The notes under the pieces were generated by a model. It searched no databases, had not been told where the DNA came from, and worked only from the letters and a program-made list of their open reading frames with translations. The position numbers and the translations under genes are program-made. Positions 15,314 to 24,386 of a stretch of DNA of 64,000 nt are shown here, in pieces. How positions within the stretch are numbered: position 1 is the first letter of the stretch; each line of letters starts with the position of its first letter. The stretch comes from Caproiciproducens sp. CPB-2 (lineage in GTDB: Bacteria > Bacillota > Clostridia > Oscillospirales > Acutalibacteraceae). The stretch spans positions 1,178,001 through 1,242,000 of the forward strand of contig NZ_CP142860.1 in NCBI RefSeq assembly GCF_036287215.1. Direction: 5' to 3'.

Positions 15314-17107
15314 ATGAACAGCGTAAATGAAAGGCTTGCCGCGCTGCGCCGCCAGATGAAGCAGAACGGCGTGCAGGCCTGTATTGTGCCTTCCGCCGAC
15401 CCTCATATGAGCGAGTACCTGCCCGCTTACTGGGCGGCAAGAAGCTATTTTTCCGGCTTTACCGGTTCCGCGGGAACGCTGGTGGTTACGGAAACGCAAA
15501 GCGGGCTCTGGACGGACGGGCGGTATTTTATCCAGGCCGCGCATCAGCTGGAGGGCAGCGAAATCACCCTGTACCGCATGGCGGTCAAAGGGGTGCCGAC
15601 CTATACCGAATTTTTAGCGGAGGAGCTGAACGAGGGTGAAACGGTCGGATTTGACGGCAAAATGCTTTCCGCTGCCGCCGTCGAGGAAATGCGTGAGAAA
15701 TTCGCCGAAAAAAAGCTGAAAATCAAGGCGGTCGACCTCATTCAGGATATCTGGACGGACAGGCCGCAAATGCCCGCAAGCAAGGTGTTTGTTCACGACG
15801 TAAAGTACGCGGGCTATACCTGCGAAGAAAAGCTGGAACAGGTCCGCGCGGAGCTGAAAAAGCAGCATGCCGACGGGGAAATCTTTACCAAGCTGGACTG
15901 CGTCGCCTGGCTGATGAATATCCGCGCGGACGACATCGAATACAATCCGCTCGCGGTTTCCTACGCGATTGTTTATACCGATTCCGCTTACCTGTTTATC
16001 AATACCGGCCGCGTCCTGCCGGAAACACTTGCCTACCTGGAGGAAAACGGCGTTACGGTCAGGGAATACGAGGAAATCGACCGCGCGCTGGAAAAAATCA
16101 GCTCTGACAAGACGATTCTGGTCGACCCGGTCACCGTCAATTACGACCTGTATCAGCTGCTGAAGCAGAACCGGCATGTGACCGTCAAAGAGGGCGGCGA
16201 TACCGTCATTGCCCTCAAGGGGGTCAAAAATGAAACGGAGATTAAAAATATCATAGAGGCGCATATCAAGGACGGCCGCGCGCTCGTGGAGTTCTGCGTC
16301 CAATTCGAGGATAGGATGAAGAACGGGGAGACTGTCACCGAATGCACCGTTTGCGATATGCTGCGGGAGTGCAGGGCAAAGCAGCCGAACAACAAGGGCG
16401 AAAGCTTCGGCACCATTGCGGCCTATGGCGCGAACGCCGCGATGATGCATTACAGCCCGAAGCCGGAAACCTGCAGCACCCTGAAAAATCGGGATTTCCT
16501 GCTGATCGATTCCGGCGGACAGTATCTGGAAGGGACCACCGATATCACCCGTACCTTCGCTTTGGGACCGCTCAGCCGGGAGGAAAAGGAGCATTACACC
16601 TATGTGCTGAAAGCCCATATCGCGCTGGCGACGGCCGTATTCCTGGAAGGCTGCACCGGCGGCAATATCGACATCCTCAGCCGCGAGCAGGTCTGGAAGC
16701 ACGGAATCGACTACCGCTGCGGCACGGGCCACGGCGTGGGCATGTTCAGCGGGGTGCACGAGGGTCCGCAGAACATGAGGATCAGCAATAATGTTGCCTT
16801 TAAAAAGGGCATGACCATCACCAACGAACCGGGTATCTACGAAGAGGGAAAGCACGGGATCCGCACCGAAAATATCATGCTTGTCACTGATTTTGTCAAT
16901 AACGAGTACGGACAGTTCTTAAAATTTGAACCCATTACTTATTTCCCGATCGATACCGCGGGAATCCTGACGGAGCTGATGACGGACGACGAGCTGGAGT
17001 GGCTGAACAACTACCATCATATGGTCTACGAGAAGCTTTCCCCGGGCCTTTCCGGAAAAGAGCTCCAGTGGCTGAAGGACCACACCCAGCCAGTCAAAAG
17101 GGTATAG
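15314..17107 (+). CDS. Xaa-Pro aminopeptidase (M24B family)
   Basis: A 597-residue metallopeptidase that removes N-terminal residues preceding proline in the cytoplasm. Two creatinase-like N-terminal domains (IVPSADPHMSEYLP, GFTGSAGTLV) precede the pita-bread catalytic domain with metal ligands in LLIDSGGQYLEGTTDITRT (two Asp), GTGHGVGMF (His), TNEPGIYE (Glu) and GIRTEN (Glu). Length matches the long three-domain eukaryotic-type aminopeptidase P. The ATG follows GAAGGGGAAA. It is preceded by a promoter and repeat-A copy 1 and followed by a terminator, so it is probably monocistronic. Confidence 0.95.
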   Translation: MNSVNERLAALRRQMKQNGVQACIVPSADPHMSEYLPAYWAARSYFSGFTGSAGTLVVTETQSGLWTDGRYFIQAAHQLEGSEITLYRMAVKGVPTYTEFLAEELNEGETVGFDGKMLSAAAVEEMREKFAEKKLKIKAVDLIQDIWTDRPQMPASKVFVHDVKYAGYTCEEKLEQVRAELKKQHADGEIFTKLDCVAWLMNIRADDIEYNPLAVSYAIVYTDSAYLFINTGRVLPETLAYLEENGVTVREYEEIDRALEKISSDKTILVDPVTVNYDLYQLLKQNRHVTVKEGGDTVIALKGVKNETEIKNIIEAHIKDGRALVEFCVQFEDRMKNGETVTECTVCDMLRECRAKQPNNKGESFGTIAAYGANAAMMHYSPKPETCSTLKNRDFLLIDSGGQYLEGTTDITRTFALGPLSREEKEHYTYVLKAHIALATAVFLEGCTGGNIDILSREQVWKHGIDYRCGTGHGVGMFSGVHEGPQNMRISNNVAFKKGMTITNEPGIYEEGKHGIRTENIMLVTDFVNNEYGQFLKFEPITYFPIDTAGILTELMTDDELEWLNNYHHMVYEKLSPGLSGKELQWLKDHTQPVKRV

Positions 17108-17151
17108 AGCAAAGAAGCTGTTGAAAACAACGTCATAAAAAAATAATGCAC

Positions 17152-17202
17152 AAAAAATGCGTCTTGGTTGGGCTTTCAAAGCCGTAGCAAGACGTATTTT
17201 TT
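17152..17202. terminator. Bidirectional terminator
   Basis: AAAAATGCGTCTTG pairs with CAAGACGTATTTTTT, with an inner GGCTTTCAAAGCC hairpin. It lies between convergent genes. Confidence 0.8.
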
Positions 17203-17258
17203 CGTTTTGGGGCACGATTTTGATTTGTCACTGCTTATTTATTTTGCAGCGGTCTCTT

Positions 17259-18029
17259 TTAATTTTCATTGAAACGGGAAAGGAAGGCTTTGGTGCGGTC
17301 GTTCTGCGTATTGCCGAAAAGCTGTTCCGGATTTCCCTGCTCGACAATCGTTCCGTTGTCCATAAAGACCACGTAATCGGCCACGTCCCTGGCAAATTTC
17401 ATTTCGTGGGTGACAACCACCATCGTCATATGCTCCGCCGCAAGCTCGCGGATGACCTTGAGAATTTCTCCCGTCAGCTCCGGATCGAGCGCGCTGGTCG
17501 GCTCGTCGAAAAACAGGATATCCGGATTCATTGCGAGCGCGCGGGCAATGGATACGCGCTGCTGCTGTCCGCCGGAAAGCTGGCAGGGGTAGGCATCCGC
17601 CTTGTCCGCCAGATCCATTTTCTTCAGAAGCTCCTTTGCGGAAGCTTCCGCCTCCGTCTTTGAACGGTGCAGTACGCGGATGGGCGCTTCCGTAATGTTC
17701 TGCATCACGGACAGGTGGGGGAAAAGATTGAAATTCTGGAAAACCAGCCCGATATGCAGCCCGATTTTGCTGCATGCGGCCTTGTCCGAATAGACGGCTT
17801 TGCCATTTTCGCCGTTTTTCACCAGTGTATCCCCACAGATGGTGATCTCGCCGGAATCTACCGTTTCCAGCTGGGTAACGCAGCGAAGCAGAGTGCTTTT
17901 TCCCGAGCCGGACGGCCCGATGACCGCAAGTACCTGCCCTTTGGTTACTTCTATTGAAATGCCGTTCAGCACTTTTGTGCTGTCGAAGCTTTTGCAGATG
18001 TCTTTGGCGGTTAAGATATGCATTTCCAT
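17259..18029 (-). CDS. Polar amino-acid ABC transporter, ATP-binding subunit
   Basis: A 256-residue GlnQ/ArtP-type ATPase: Walker [10 protein letters not shown] (residues 38-46), Q-loop [12 protein letters not shown], signature LSGGQQQR, Walker [16 protein letters not shown]-loop VVTHE. It powers import through the permease encoded 4 bp upstream. It is the last gene of the binding protein-permease-ATPase operon read on the minus strand. Residue-level substrate choice lies in the binding protein; polar amino acids are the family norm. Confidence 0.94.
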   Translation of the reverse strand: MEMHILTAKDICKSFDSTKVLNGISIEVTKGQVLAVIGPSGSGKSTLLRCVTQLETVDSGEITICGDTLVKNGENGKAVYSDKAACSKIGLHIGLVFQNFNLFPHLSVMQNITEAPIRVLHRSKTEAEASAKELLKKMDLADKADAYPCQLSGGQQQRVSIARALAMNPDILFFDEPTSALDPELTGEILKVIRELAAEHMTMVVVTHEMKFARDVADYVVFMDNGTIVEQGNPEQLFGNTQNDRTKAFLSRFNEN

Positions 18030-18033
18030 CCTC

Positions 18034-18675
18034 CTAATGATAATAGTCCAGCCGGTTTTCGGCCATCGTAAAGAACCGGGTGACCACGCCGTTCATCACA
18101 AGATAGAACGCGCCGGCAATCACCAGTGGCGTCATGTTGACCGCCGAGGAAACCCAGTTGGAGGTTACCTTGAGCAGCTCGACGATGCCGATCACCTGCG
18201 CCAGGGAGGTGTCCTTTACGAGCGTGATGAACTCGTTGCCCATCGGCGGGATAATGTGCTTGACGACCTGTGGCAGAATGATGCGAAAGAAGGTCTGGCC
18301 GCGCGTAAAACCGAGCACCCTTGCCGCCTCGTGCTGGCCGCGGGGAATCCCCTCGATCCCCCCGCGGAAGATTTCCGCGAAATACGCCGCGTAGTTCAGG
18401 ACAAAGGCGACCTCCGCCGCCAGAACGCGGTCCAGCTGAATCCCGAACAGGGGCTTCAGGGCATAAAAGAAGAACAGAAGCTGCAGCATCAGCGGTGTTC
18501 CGCGCATCAGCAGTATGTAAAGCCTGACCGGAAGATTGACGACCCTGACCTTCGTCATGCGTCCCTTGGCCACCAGCAGGCCGAGCGGCAGCGAAAAAAT
18601 AAGCGTGACGAAAAAGATACGCAGTGACATAAGGGTTGCTTCCAGCATCTGTGTCAAAAGCGCCTGATAATTCAT
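18034..18675 (-). CDS. Polar amino-acid ABC transporter, permease
   Basis: A 213-residue HisM/GlnP-type inner-membrane permease with about five membrane helices ([37 protein letters not shown]) and the EAA loop [20 protein letters not shown]. The ATG at 18675 is chosen because GGAGGT stands 8 nt before it; an in-frame start at 18720 would lack one. It pairs with the ATPase that follows. The 187-bp gap to the binding-protein gene contains a stem-loop. Confidence 0.93.
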   Translation of the reverse strand: MNYQALLTQMLEATLMSLRIFFVTLIFSLPLGLLVAKGRMTKVRVVNLPVRLYILLMRGTPLMLQLLFFFYALKPLFGIQLDRVLAAEVAFVLNYAAYFAEIFRGGIEGIPRGQHEAARVLGFTRGQTFFRIILPQVVKHIIPPMGNEFITLVKDTSLAQVIGIVELLKVTSNWVSSAVNMTPLVIAGAFYLVMNGVVTRFFTMAENRLDYYH

Positions 18676-18720
18676 GAACGCGACCTCCATAAAATGATTG
18701 GGTAAAAAAGCCAAAGGCAC

Positions 18721-18743
18721 AGAACCGGACAGAGTCCGGCTCT
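18721..18743 (-). terminator. Intercistronic stem-loop in amino-acid ABC operon
   Basis: CCGGAC and GTCCGG with flanking AGA/TCT pairs and a 3-nt loop, between binding-protein and permease genes. It lacks a T-run. It may act as a partial terminator or 3' stabiliser that lets the binding protein be made in excess. Confidence 0.5.
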
Positions 18744-18862
18744 ATGCCGCGCAGGGGAAAAATCTGAATCTGTCCTTCTGAGTGAAGAGAGTGTCCCAGA
18801 CGACAGCTATAACATGGATTCTTCGGTTACAGTTATCCCTCAGAATGCAACGTGAAATCGTT

Positions 18863-19711
18863 TTATTTTTCTACGGTGGTAACATCCTCGCCGAACCATT
18901 TCTGGGAGATCGACGCCATGGTGCCGTCCGCCGCCATTTCCTTCAATACGCCGTTGATCTTTTCCGTCAGCGCGCTGTCCGCCTTGCGGAAGCCCACGAC
19001 ATAATCCTCGGTGGCGAGAGAAGCGTCCTTGCCGTCCTTGTCCTGAAGCACCTTATAGGCGTTCGGGTTGTTGGTCAGGTAGTAACGTGCAACCACTTCG
19101 TCAATGCTGATCGCGTCGATGGTGCCGTTCTGCAATTCCATGACCGCTTTGGAGTAGTCGTCGATCTGTACAACGGATTTTAAGGTTTTCTTGAAATCCT
19201 CATTCTCATTCAGGGCGACTTCCGCGGAAGAATCCGACTGTACGCCGATGGTCTTTCCGGCCAGGGACTCAAGCCCCTGATAGGAGGAATCCGTCTTGAC
19301 AAGGATGATCTGCTCGTTTTTCATATAGGGAATGCTCAGACTGAATTCCTTTTCTCGCTCGTCGGTTTTGCTGAAACCGTTCCACAGGCAGTCGATGTTG
19401 CCGTTGTTCAGTTCGGCGGTTTTGCTGTCCCAGTCGATCGGCTGTGTTTTCAGCTCAATGTTGAGGCGCTTGCAGGCTTCCTTGGCAAGGTCGATATCAA
19501 AGCCGACCAGTTCGCCCGTTTTGGTGTCCACATACCCCATCGGGGGGAAGGCGTCGTCAAGGCCGAGCACCAGCTTGCCCGCTTTCTCAACCTTGGTCCA
19601 GGATTCGTCCGCGGCCGACGCGGTACCGGTACTGCCGGCAGCTGTGCCGCCGCAGGCGGCGCAGGAAAGGGCGATGCCCGCCGCTAATAATAAAGATAAT
19701 ATTTTTTTCAT
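18863..19711 (-). CDS. Polar amino-acid ABC transporter, substrate-binding lipoprotein
   Basis: A 282-residue SBP_bac_3 family lipoprotein. The signal MKKILSLLLAAGIALSCAAC gives a lipobox ending at Cys20, so it is anchored outside the membrane. Conserved parts include GLDDAFPPMGYVD, GFDIDLAKEACKRL, DCLWNGFSKTDER and GVQSDSSAEVAL, as in glutamine/cystine-type binding proteins. It captures an amino acid and delivers it to the permease-ATPase pair downstream. The ligand cannot be assigned by eye. A promoter lies just upstream. Confidence 0.93.
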   Translation of the reverse strand: MKKILSLLLAAGIALSCAACGGTAAGSTGTASAADESWTKVEKAGKLVLGLDDAFPPMGYVDTKTGELVGFDIDLAKEACKRLNIELKTQPIDWDSKTAELNNGNIDCLWNGFSKTDEREKEFSLSIPYMKNEQIILVKTDSSYQGLESLAGKTIGVQSDSSAEVALNENEDFKKTLKSVVQIDDYSKAVMELQNGTIDAISIDEVVARYYLTNNPNAYKVLQDKDGKDASLATEDYVVGFRKADSALTEKINGVLKEMAADGTMASISQKWFGEDVTTVEK

Positions 19712-19756
19712 TTTAAATACCCCACTTCTCTTCTCATTGGACTCTCCAATATCAAT

Positions 19757-19785
19757 ATTTTACCTTATTAGCACGTTAAAGTAAA
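19757..19785 (-). promoter_or_regulatory. Sigma-A promoter of amino-acid ABC operon
   Basis: On the minus strand: TTTACT (19785-19780), 17 bp, TAAAAT (19762-19757), about 45 bp before the ATG of the binding protein. Confidence 0.65.
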
Positions 19786-19896
19786 GGGGTATTTTAAAAT
19801 TTGGGGATATTGTACGAAGGATAACCGGAAATTCCGCTTCCTTTCACCGCGATATGGACAAAACATACCGGTCGGAAAAGAAAAAAGGCACAGAGA

Positions 19897-19923
19897 GGGC
19901 GCGGCGGATTCTCCGCCGCGCCC
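19897..19923 (-). terminator. GC-rich hairpin, probable terminator of TrpXYZ-like operon
   Basis: Twelve-base perfect arms (GGGCGCGGCGGA / TCCGCCGCGCCC) with loop TTC. On the minus strand it is followed by TCTCTGTGCC and then a T6 run. It resembles the palindromes at 34,240 and 34,437. Confidence 0.6.
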
Positions 19924-19985
19924 AGGAACATCGAAAAACTGTCAGGTTTCGGAAAATCGTGCAAAAAACAAGCACAGACCGAATG

Positions 19986-20101
19986 AGCCTCCCTCTGTGA
20001 GGGAGGTGGCGCGCTCGGCGCGCCGGAGGGAGTACCCCGTCAGGTTTCTATGAAACTCCCTCAGTCAGGCGTTGCCTGCCAGCTCCCTCAAAGAGGGAGC
20101 C
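19986..20101 (+). repeat. Repeat B copy 1 (intergenic)
   Basis: A 116-bp repeat with internal inverted motifs (CTCCCTCTGTGAGGGAG; CTCCCTCAAAGAGGGAG) and a conserved block GTTGCCTGCCAGCTCCCTC. Related copies are at 42,111 (same strand) and 45,012 (opposite strand). It lies in the gene-free stretch 19,786-20,137. Confidence 0.85.
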
Positions 20102-20137
20102 AAAAAAGCCTAAAACGCGGCGGGCTCTTAACTGGGG

Positions 20138-20932
20138 TTATGACAGAAGCATTCTGTCGTTGTCCATGGTGTCTCCGCTCACGGTCTCAAACTTTTCAAG
20201 CAGGTCTTTTACCTGCAGGTTTTTCTTTTCCTGGCCCTTGATATCGAAAATAATTCTGCCTTCATGCATCATAATCAGGCGGTTGCCCAGCCGGATGGCA
20301 TCCTTCATATTGTGTGTGACCATCAGCGTGGTCAGGCTGTCCCGGCTGACCATTTCGTCGGTCAGCTCCAGCACCTTGCGCGCGGTTTTGGGGTCCAGCG
20401 CCGCGGTGTGCTCATCCAAAAGCAGAAGCTTCGGCTTTTGAAGCGTAGCCATCAGCAGGGTCAGCGCCTGACGCTGGCCGCCAGACAGCAGCCCCACCTT
20501 GCTGGAAAGCCTGGTTTCCAGCCCGAGCTCCAGCGTTTCCAGTTTTTCTTTATAGACGGCCCGTTCGCCTTTTTTGATTCCCCAGCCCAAACCGCGTTTT
20601 TTGCCTCTGCGATACGCCATGGCCAGATTTTCCTCAATGCCCATGTCCGCGGCGGTGCCCATCATCGGGTCCTGAAACACGCGGCCCAGAAGCTTTGCCC
20701 GGCGGTATTCGGGCTGCTTGGTCAGATCGATGTCGTCCAGTAAAATCTGCCCGCCGTCACAGGGGAAAACGCCCGCGATCAGGTTCAGCAGCGTGGATTT
20801 TCCGGCGCCGTTTCCGCCGATGACCGTAATGAAATCGCCGGTCTCAATGGTCAGATTCAAATCGATCAGCGCTTTTTTCTCGTTGATGGTGTTGGCATTG
20901 AAGGTTTTGCTTACATTTGTCAGTTGAATCAT
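20138..20932 (-). CDS. ABC transporter ATP-binding subunit (TrpZ/COG1101-like)
   Basis: A 264-residue ATPase: Walker A GGNGAGKST, signature LLSGGQRQAL, Walker B LLLLDEHTAALDPK, H-loop MVTHN. In these COG1101 proteins, EH(T)A replaces the usual EP(T)S, as here. The start is MIQLTNVSKTF at 20932, with GGAGGGG just upstream and a 4-bp ATGA overlap with the permease stop. It forms a three-gene system with the permease and lipoprotein upstream; relatives import aromatic amino acids or unknown small solutes. Confidence 0.9.
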   Translation of the reverse strand: MIQLTNVSKTFNANTINEKKALIDLNLTIETGDFITVIGGNGAGKSTLLNLIAGVFPCDGGQILLDDIDLTKQPEYRRAKLLGRVFQDPMMGTAADMGIEENLAMAYRRGKKRGLGWGIKKGERAVYKEKLETLELGLETRLSSKVGLLSGGQRQALTLLMATLQKPKLLLLDEHTAALDPKTARKVLELTDEMVSRDSLTTLMVTHNMKDAIRLGNRLIMMHEGRIIFDIKGQEKKNLQVKDLLEKFETVSGDTMDNDRMLLS

Positions 20933-21903
20933 CTTGTTTCCCCTCCGTTCGCGGCAGATGCTTTTTTGCCTTTTCTGAAGCGGCTGAAGAAACTCTGCCA
21001 TTTTTCCACCAGATTATTAAAGAAGGCGGGGAACTTCCGTTTCACAACCGGAATGGCCAGAGCCACCGCAACCATGATCGCTGTGAGAAGCTTCAGGTCC
21101 GTGGATTTCAGGCCGAACCACAGCACAAGGGCGATAATCACGCGATAGATCACGGAGCCGACGACTGCCGAAATCAGTTTGTAGGCGAATGAGAAGCGGT
21201 TGCCCATCAGGACCTCGCCAATGATGACGGACGCAAGGCCGATCATGATGGTGCCGGTGCCCATGCCGACGTCCGCGTACCCCTGGCTCTGCGCCACCGT
21301 CGCGCCGGACAGCGCGACAAGGCCGTTGCTCAATACCAGCCCCAGGATTTTTGTCTTATCGGTATTGACGCCCAGCGCGCGGACCATGTATTCGTTGTTG
21401 CCGGTTGCGCGGACCGAGCATCCGATTTCGGTACCGAAGAACCAGTACAGGAACAGGATTACCGCGGCGGTGAAAATCAGGCCGATCATGAGCGAGATCA
21501 TGTTCACGCTGAGCACCGGATACAGCCCGGAAACCGTGGTGATGATGGTGGAGATGCCGAGAAGGGGAATGTTCGCCTGCCCCATGATGCGGATATTGAT
21601 GGAGTAGAGGGCGATCATGGTCAGAATCCCCGCCAGAATCCCCGGAATCTCCAGTTTGGTGTGTAAAAAGCCGGTGATAAAGCCGCAGGCCATACCGGAG
21701 GCCAAAGCGAATAAAAGCGAGAGGAAAGGATTCATTCCGTGAGAAATTAAAATCGCCGTGACCGCGCCGCCGGTGGCAAAGCTGCCATCGACCGTCAGAT
21801 CGGCAAAATCCAGTACCTTGAAGGTGATGTAAACGCCCAGCGTCATAATGCTCCATAAAACACCCTGCGCCGCCGCGCCCTGCATTGCCTGTAATAGACC
21901 CAT
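20929..21903 (-). CDS. ABC transporter permease (TrpY/COG4120-like)
   Basis: A 324-residue polytopic membrane protein of the branched-chain-amino-acid-permease type, with about eight to nine hydrophobic helices (VLWSIMTLGVYITFKVLDFADL; LLFALASGMACGFITGFLH). The segment DLTVDGSFATGGA is diagnostic of the COG4120 group. Its C-terminus is long and basic. It overlaps the ATPase gene by 4 bp and is separated from the binding-protein gene by a stem-loop. Confidence 0.9.
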   Translation of the reverse strand: MGLLQAMQGAAAQGVLWSIMTLGVYITFKVLDFADLTVDGSFATGGAVTAILISHGMNPFLSLLFALASGMACGFITGFLHTKLEIPGILAGILTMIALYSINIRIMGQANIPLLGISTIITTVSGLYPVLSVNMISLMIGLIFTAAVILFLYWFFGTEIGCSVRATGNNEYMVRALGVNTDKTKILGLVLSNGLVALSGATVAQSQGYADVGMGTGTIMIGLASVIIGEVLMGNRFSFAYKLISAVVGSVIYRVIIALVLWFGLKSTDLKLLTAIMVAVALAIPVVKRKFPAFFNNLVEKWQSFFSRFRKGKKASAANGGETR

Positions 21904-21929
21904 TGTAAATTCTCCTTAACGCAACATGA

Positions 21930-21954
21930 GCGATAGGGGATTTCCCCCTATCGC
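21930..21954 (-). terminator. Intercistronic stem-loop in TrpXYZ-like operon
   Basis: GCGATAGGGG and CCCCTATCGC, ten perfect pairs with a five-base loop, between the lipoprotein and permease genes. There is no T-run; probably attenuation or mRNA end protection. Confidence 0.55.
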
Positions 21955-21976
21955 CGTGCTGTTCTGTTTTTGGTGT

Positions 21977-23014
21977 TTATTTGCTGGCAGTGCTTGCGGC
22001 ACCCGCCTTATCCAGCAGTTCCTGCGGGATGGTCACGCCGATTTTTTCGGCGACCTCTTTGTTGATGGTCAGGTCGCAGTTGGTGGAATACTCAATCGGC
22101 ATATCCGCCGGTTTTGCGCCGTCCTTCAGAATCTTTACCGCCTGTTTCGCGGTAAGCAGCCCGAGGTCGTAGTAATTGATGCCGTATGTAGCAAGTCCGC
22201 CGTTGTCCACCATGCCGGATTCGCCCACGATGATCGGCAGCTTCGCGGGCTGCGCAACCATGGAAACCGTCGCCATGCCGGCGGCGATCATATTGTCCGT
22301 CGGAGCGTAGATCGCGTCGACCTTACTGACCAGCGACTGGACCACCTGCTGAATCTCGTTGGAATTGGAAACCGTCGCGTCCACTGATTCCAGCCCGAGT
22401 TCGGCCGCGCTCTTCTTCGCGATGTCCACTTGGAATTTGGAGTTGGTTTCACTGGAGCAGTAGAGCATCGCAACCTTCTTTGCGTTCGGCAGCAGTTGTT
22501 TCAACAGCTTCATCTGCTCGGCCACCGGGGTCAGGTCGGAGGTGCCCGTCACGTTTCCGCCCGGCTTCTCATTGGAAGCGACGAGCTTTGCGTCCGCGGG
22601 GTCGGTCACCGCTGTTACCAGAATCGGAATGTCCTTGGTCGTGTTTGCGACCGCCTGAGCGGCCGGGGTCGCGATCGCAAGGATCAGGTCGGATTTGTCG
22701 TTGACCAGCTTGCTCGCTATGGTCTGGCAGTTCGGCTGCTCGCCCTGCGCATTCTGGTAGTCCAGCGTAATGTTCTGCCCGTCGACATAGCCTTCTTTTG
22801 CAAGCCCGTCGACAAAGCCCTTATACGCCGCGTCCAGTGCGGGATGCTCCACAAGCTGCACAATGCCGATTTTCAATTTCTTTTCAGCCGCTCCGGAAGC
22901 CGCCTGCGAACCGGCCGCCGGGCCTGCGGCAGAAGAAGCGGAAGTACTGGAAGTACAGGCCGCCGCGGAAAGCGCAATCACCCCGGCCAACAGCAATGCG
23001 AGTGTCTTTTTCAT
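21977..23014 (-). CDS. ABC transporter substrate-binding lipoprotein (TrpX/COG2984-like)
   Basis: A 345-residue ABC_sub_bind family lipoprotein. The signal MKKTLALLLAGVIALSAAAC gives lipidated Cys20, followed by a Ser/Ala-rich linker. Core motifs are KIGIVQLVEHPALDAAYKGF, LILAIATPAAQAVANTT, GTSDLTPVAEQMKLLK and YAPTDNMIAAGM. In Firmicutes such proteins work with COG4120/COG1101 partners, exactly the two genes downstream. Some are tryptophan-specific and T-box controlled; no T-box is visible here, so the substrate remains open. Confidence 0.92.
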   Translation of the reverse strand: MKKTLALLLAGVIALSAAACTSSTSASSAAGPAAGSQAASGAAEKKLKIGIVQLVEHPALDAAYKGFVDGLAKEGYVDGQNITLDYQNAQGEQPNCQTIASKLVNDKSDLILAIATPAAQAVANTTKDIPILVTAVTDPADAKLVASNEKPGGNVTGTSDLTPVAEQMKLLKQLLPNAKKVAMLYCSSETNSKFQVDIAKKSAAELGLESVDATVSNSNEIQQVVQSLVSKVDAIYAPTDNMIAAGMATVSMVAQPAKLPIIVGESGMVDNGGLATYGINYYDLGLLTAKQAVKILKDGAKPADMPIEYSTNCDLTINKEVAEKIGVTIPQELLDKAGAASTASK

Positions 23015-23044
23015 GAAATACCCATCCTCTCGCCTATTTCTGAT

Positions 23045-23083
23045 TTTATTGCTTTAAAGCTATAAATACTTTATCGCTTTAAA
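23045..23083 (-). promoter_or_regulatory. Direct repeats in leader of TrpX-like gene
   Basis: Minus-strand TTTAAAGCGATAAA (23083-23070) and TTTAAAGCAATAAA (23058-23045): 13 of 14 bases identical, 25-bp period, between promoter and start codon. A possible operator for an unidentified regulator. Confidence 0.5.
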
Positions 23084-23094
23084 TTGATTTATTA

Positions 23095-23123
23095 ATTTTA
23101 CAATATTTTTTCCGGTTCGTCAA
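23095..23123 (-). promoter_or_regulatory. Sigma-A promoter of TrpXYZ-like operon
   Basis: Minus strand: TTGACG (23123-23118), 17-bp spacer, TAAAAT (23100-23095). Confidence 0.7.
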
Positions 23124-23213
23124 TCTTTAATTTCACAAAATATGTTCGGCGGGTTATGGTAAATTGATCAAAATCATTCCTGACGGCTAAAAAAACGCTT
23201 CTGACTTAGACGT

Positions 23214-23240
23214 GCATGCAGGCTCAGTCTGCCTGTATGC
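23214..23240. terminator. Stem-loop in pst upstream region
   Basis: GCATGCAGGC and GCCTGTATGC, ten bases each with one G-T pair, followed by GGGCATTTTTG. A possible terminator or relic. The rest of 23,124-23,414 shows no gene. Confidence 0.4.
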
Positions 23241-23414
23241 TGGGCATTTTTGACGCGGTCAGACGCGATCTCAGTCGAATACACAGGACCTTTGATTTTA
23301 CAAACAAGGACTAATAATATAAGTAAAGAAAAGGAGAAGAAAATATATTTTGTAAAATGAATTTCAAAGCCGATTCCAGGCGGCATATTTATTTAAATTC
23401 AATCTAAACTAAGC

Positions 23415-23431
23415 TTAACAGGGATTTAACA
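23415..23431 (+). promoter_or_regulatory. Pho box upstream of pstS
   Basis: Two direct TTAACA hexamers separated by 5 bp (23415-23420 and 23426-23431), the pattern bound by PhoP/PhoB-type regulators in Firmicutes. It lies 68 bp before the pstS start. A phoB homologue is the sixth gene of the operon, suggesting autoregulation under phosphate limitation. Confidence 0.75.
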
Positions 23432-23498
23432 TTGGATTCGTAAAATGGCAATGTGTTAAAGAACCGAAAAACATAATTTTGTAGGAGGACTGTCCAAA

Positions 23499-24386
23499 AT
23501 GAAGAAAATCATATCTGCTGTTTTAACAGCTGCGATTCTGGGGTCTGTATTTGTGGGGTGTAGTTCGGAAGTTGAAGGAACTTCTTCCGCTGCTTCCGCC
23601 GCAGATACATCCAATACAGCGGTATCCGAGAGCGGGTCGTCTGCCACAGAGCAGTTGAGCGGCAAGCTGACACTCAACGGTTCCACTTCCATGGCTAAGG
23701 TCTGCCAGGCTCTGGGCGAAGCTTTCCAGGCAAAATACCCCGGCGTAACGGTTGAAAAAAGCGGAACTGGTTCCGGCGATGCGGCAAAGGCGGTCAGCGC
23801 GGGTACGGCCCTGATCGGCGACCTTTCCAGAAAAATGAAGGACGAAGAGAAACCGGAAGATTATGAAATCGTACAGATCGCTATCGACGGTATCGCGATC
23901 GCGGTAAATAAGGACAACAAGGTCAGCGGCCTTACATCCGATCAGATTGCCAAAATCTACACGGGCGAAATTACGAACTGGAAAGATGTCGGCGGCGACG
24001 ATGCCAAGATCACAGTGCTCGGCCGTGAAGCGGCAAGCGGTACACGCGACGGCTTTGAAAGCATCTTCAAGGTAGAGAAAAAGTGCAAATACGCCGCGGA
24101 GCTTTCCTCCACCGGTGAAGTAGTTACCAAAGTAGGCAGCGATAAGGGTGCAATCGGCTACGTTTCCCTCGACTCGGTAAACGATACCGTCAAAGCGGTC
24201 GATGTCGACAGCATCAAAGCGAATGAAGAAAATATTGTAAACGGAAGCTACAAAGCGCAGAGACCCTTCATTGAAATCTATAAAAAAGGCACCGACAGCG
24301 ATCTTGTAAAAGCATGGTTTGAATTCATCAAATCGGACGAAGGACAGGATGTTATCAAGAAAGCTGGACTGGTACTGGCAAAATGA
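23499..24386 (+). CDS. pstS: Phosphate-binding lipoprotein PstS
   Basis: A 295-residue PBP-like protein. The signal peptide with lipobox FVGC (Cys21) precedes a Ser/Ala linker and the phosphate-binding fold: NGSTSMAKV, GTGSGDAAKAV, IGDLSRKMKDEE, IYTGEITNWKDVGG, GREAASGTRDGFE. The last two are classic phosphate-contact loops. The ATG follows GTAGGAGG. It captures phosphate outside the membrane for PstCAB. First gene of the pst-pho operon, directly behind a Pho box. Confidence 0.95.
   Translation: MKKIISAVLTAAILGSVFVGCSSEVEGTSSAASAADTSNTAVSESGSSATEQLSGKLTLNGSTSMAKVCQALGEAFQAKYPGVTVEKSGTGSGDAAKAVSAGTALIGDLSRKMKDEEKPEDYEIVQIAIDGIAIAVNKDNKVSGLTSDQIAKIYTGEITNWKDVGGDDAKITVLGREAASGTRDGFESIFKVEKKCKYAAELSSTGEVVTKVGSDKGAIGYVSLDSVNDTVKAVDVDSIKANEENIVNGSYKAQRPFIEIYKKGTDSDLVKAWFEFIKSDEGQDVIKKAGLVLAK

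Noticed and set aside
23015..23094. T-box riboswitch for the TrpXYZ-like operon
   Set aside because: The leader is too short (about 75 nt) and lacks the conserved T-box sequence.
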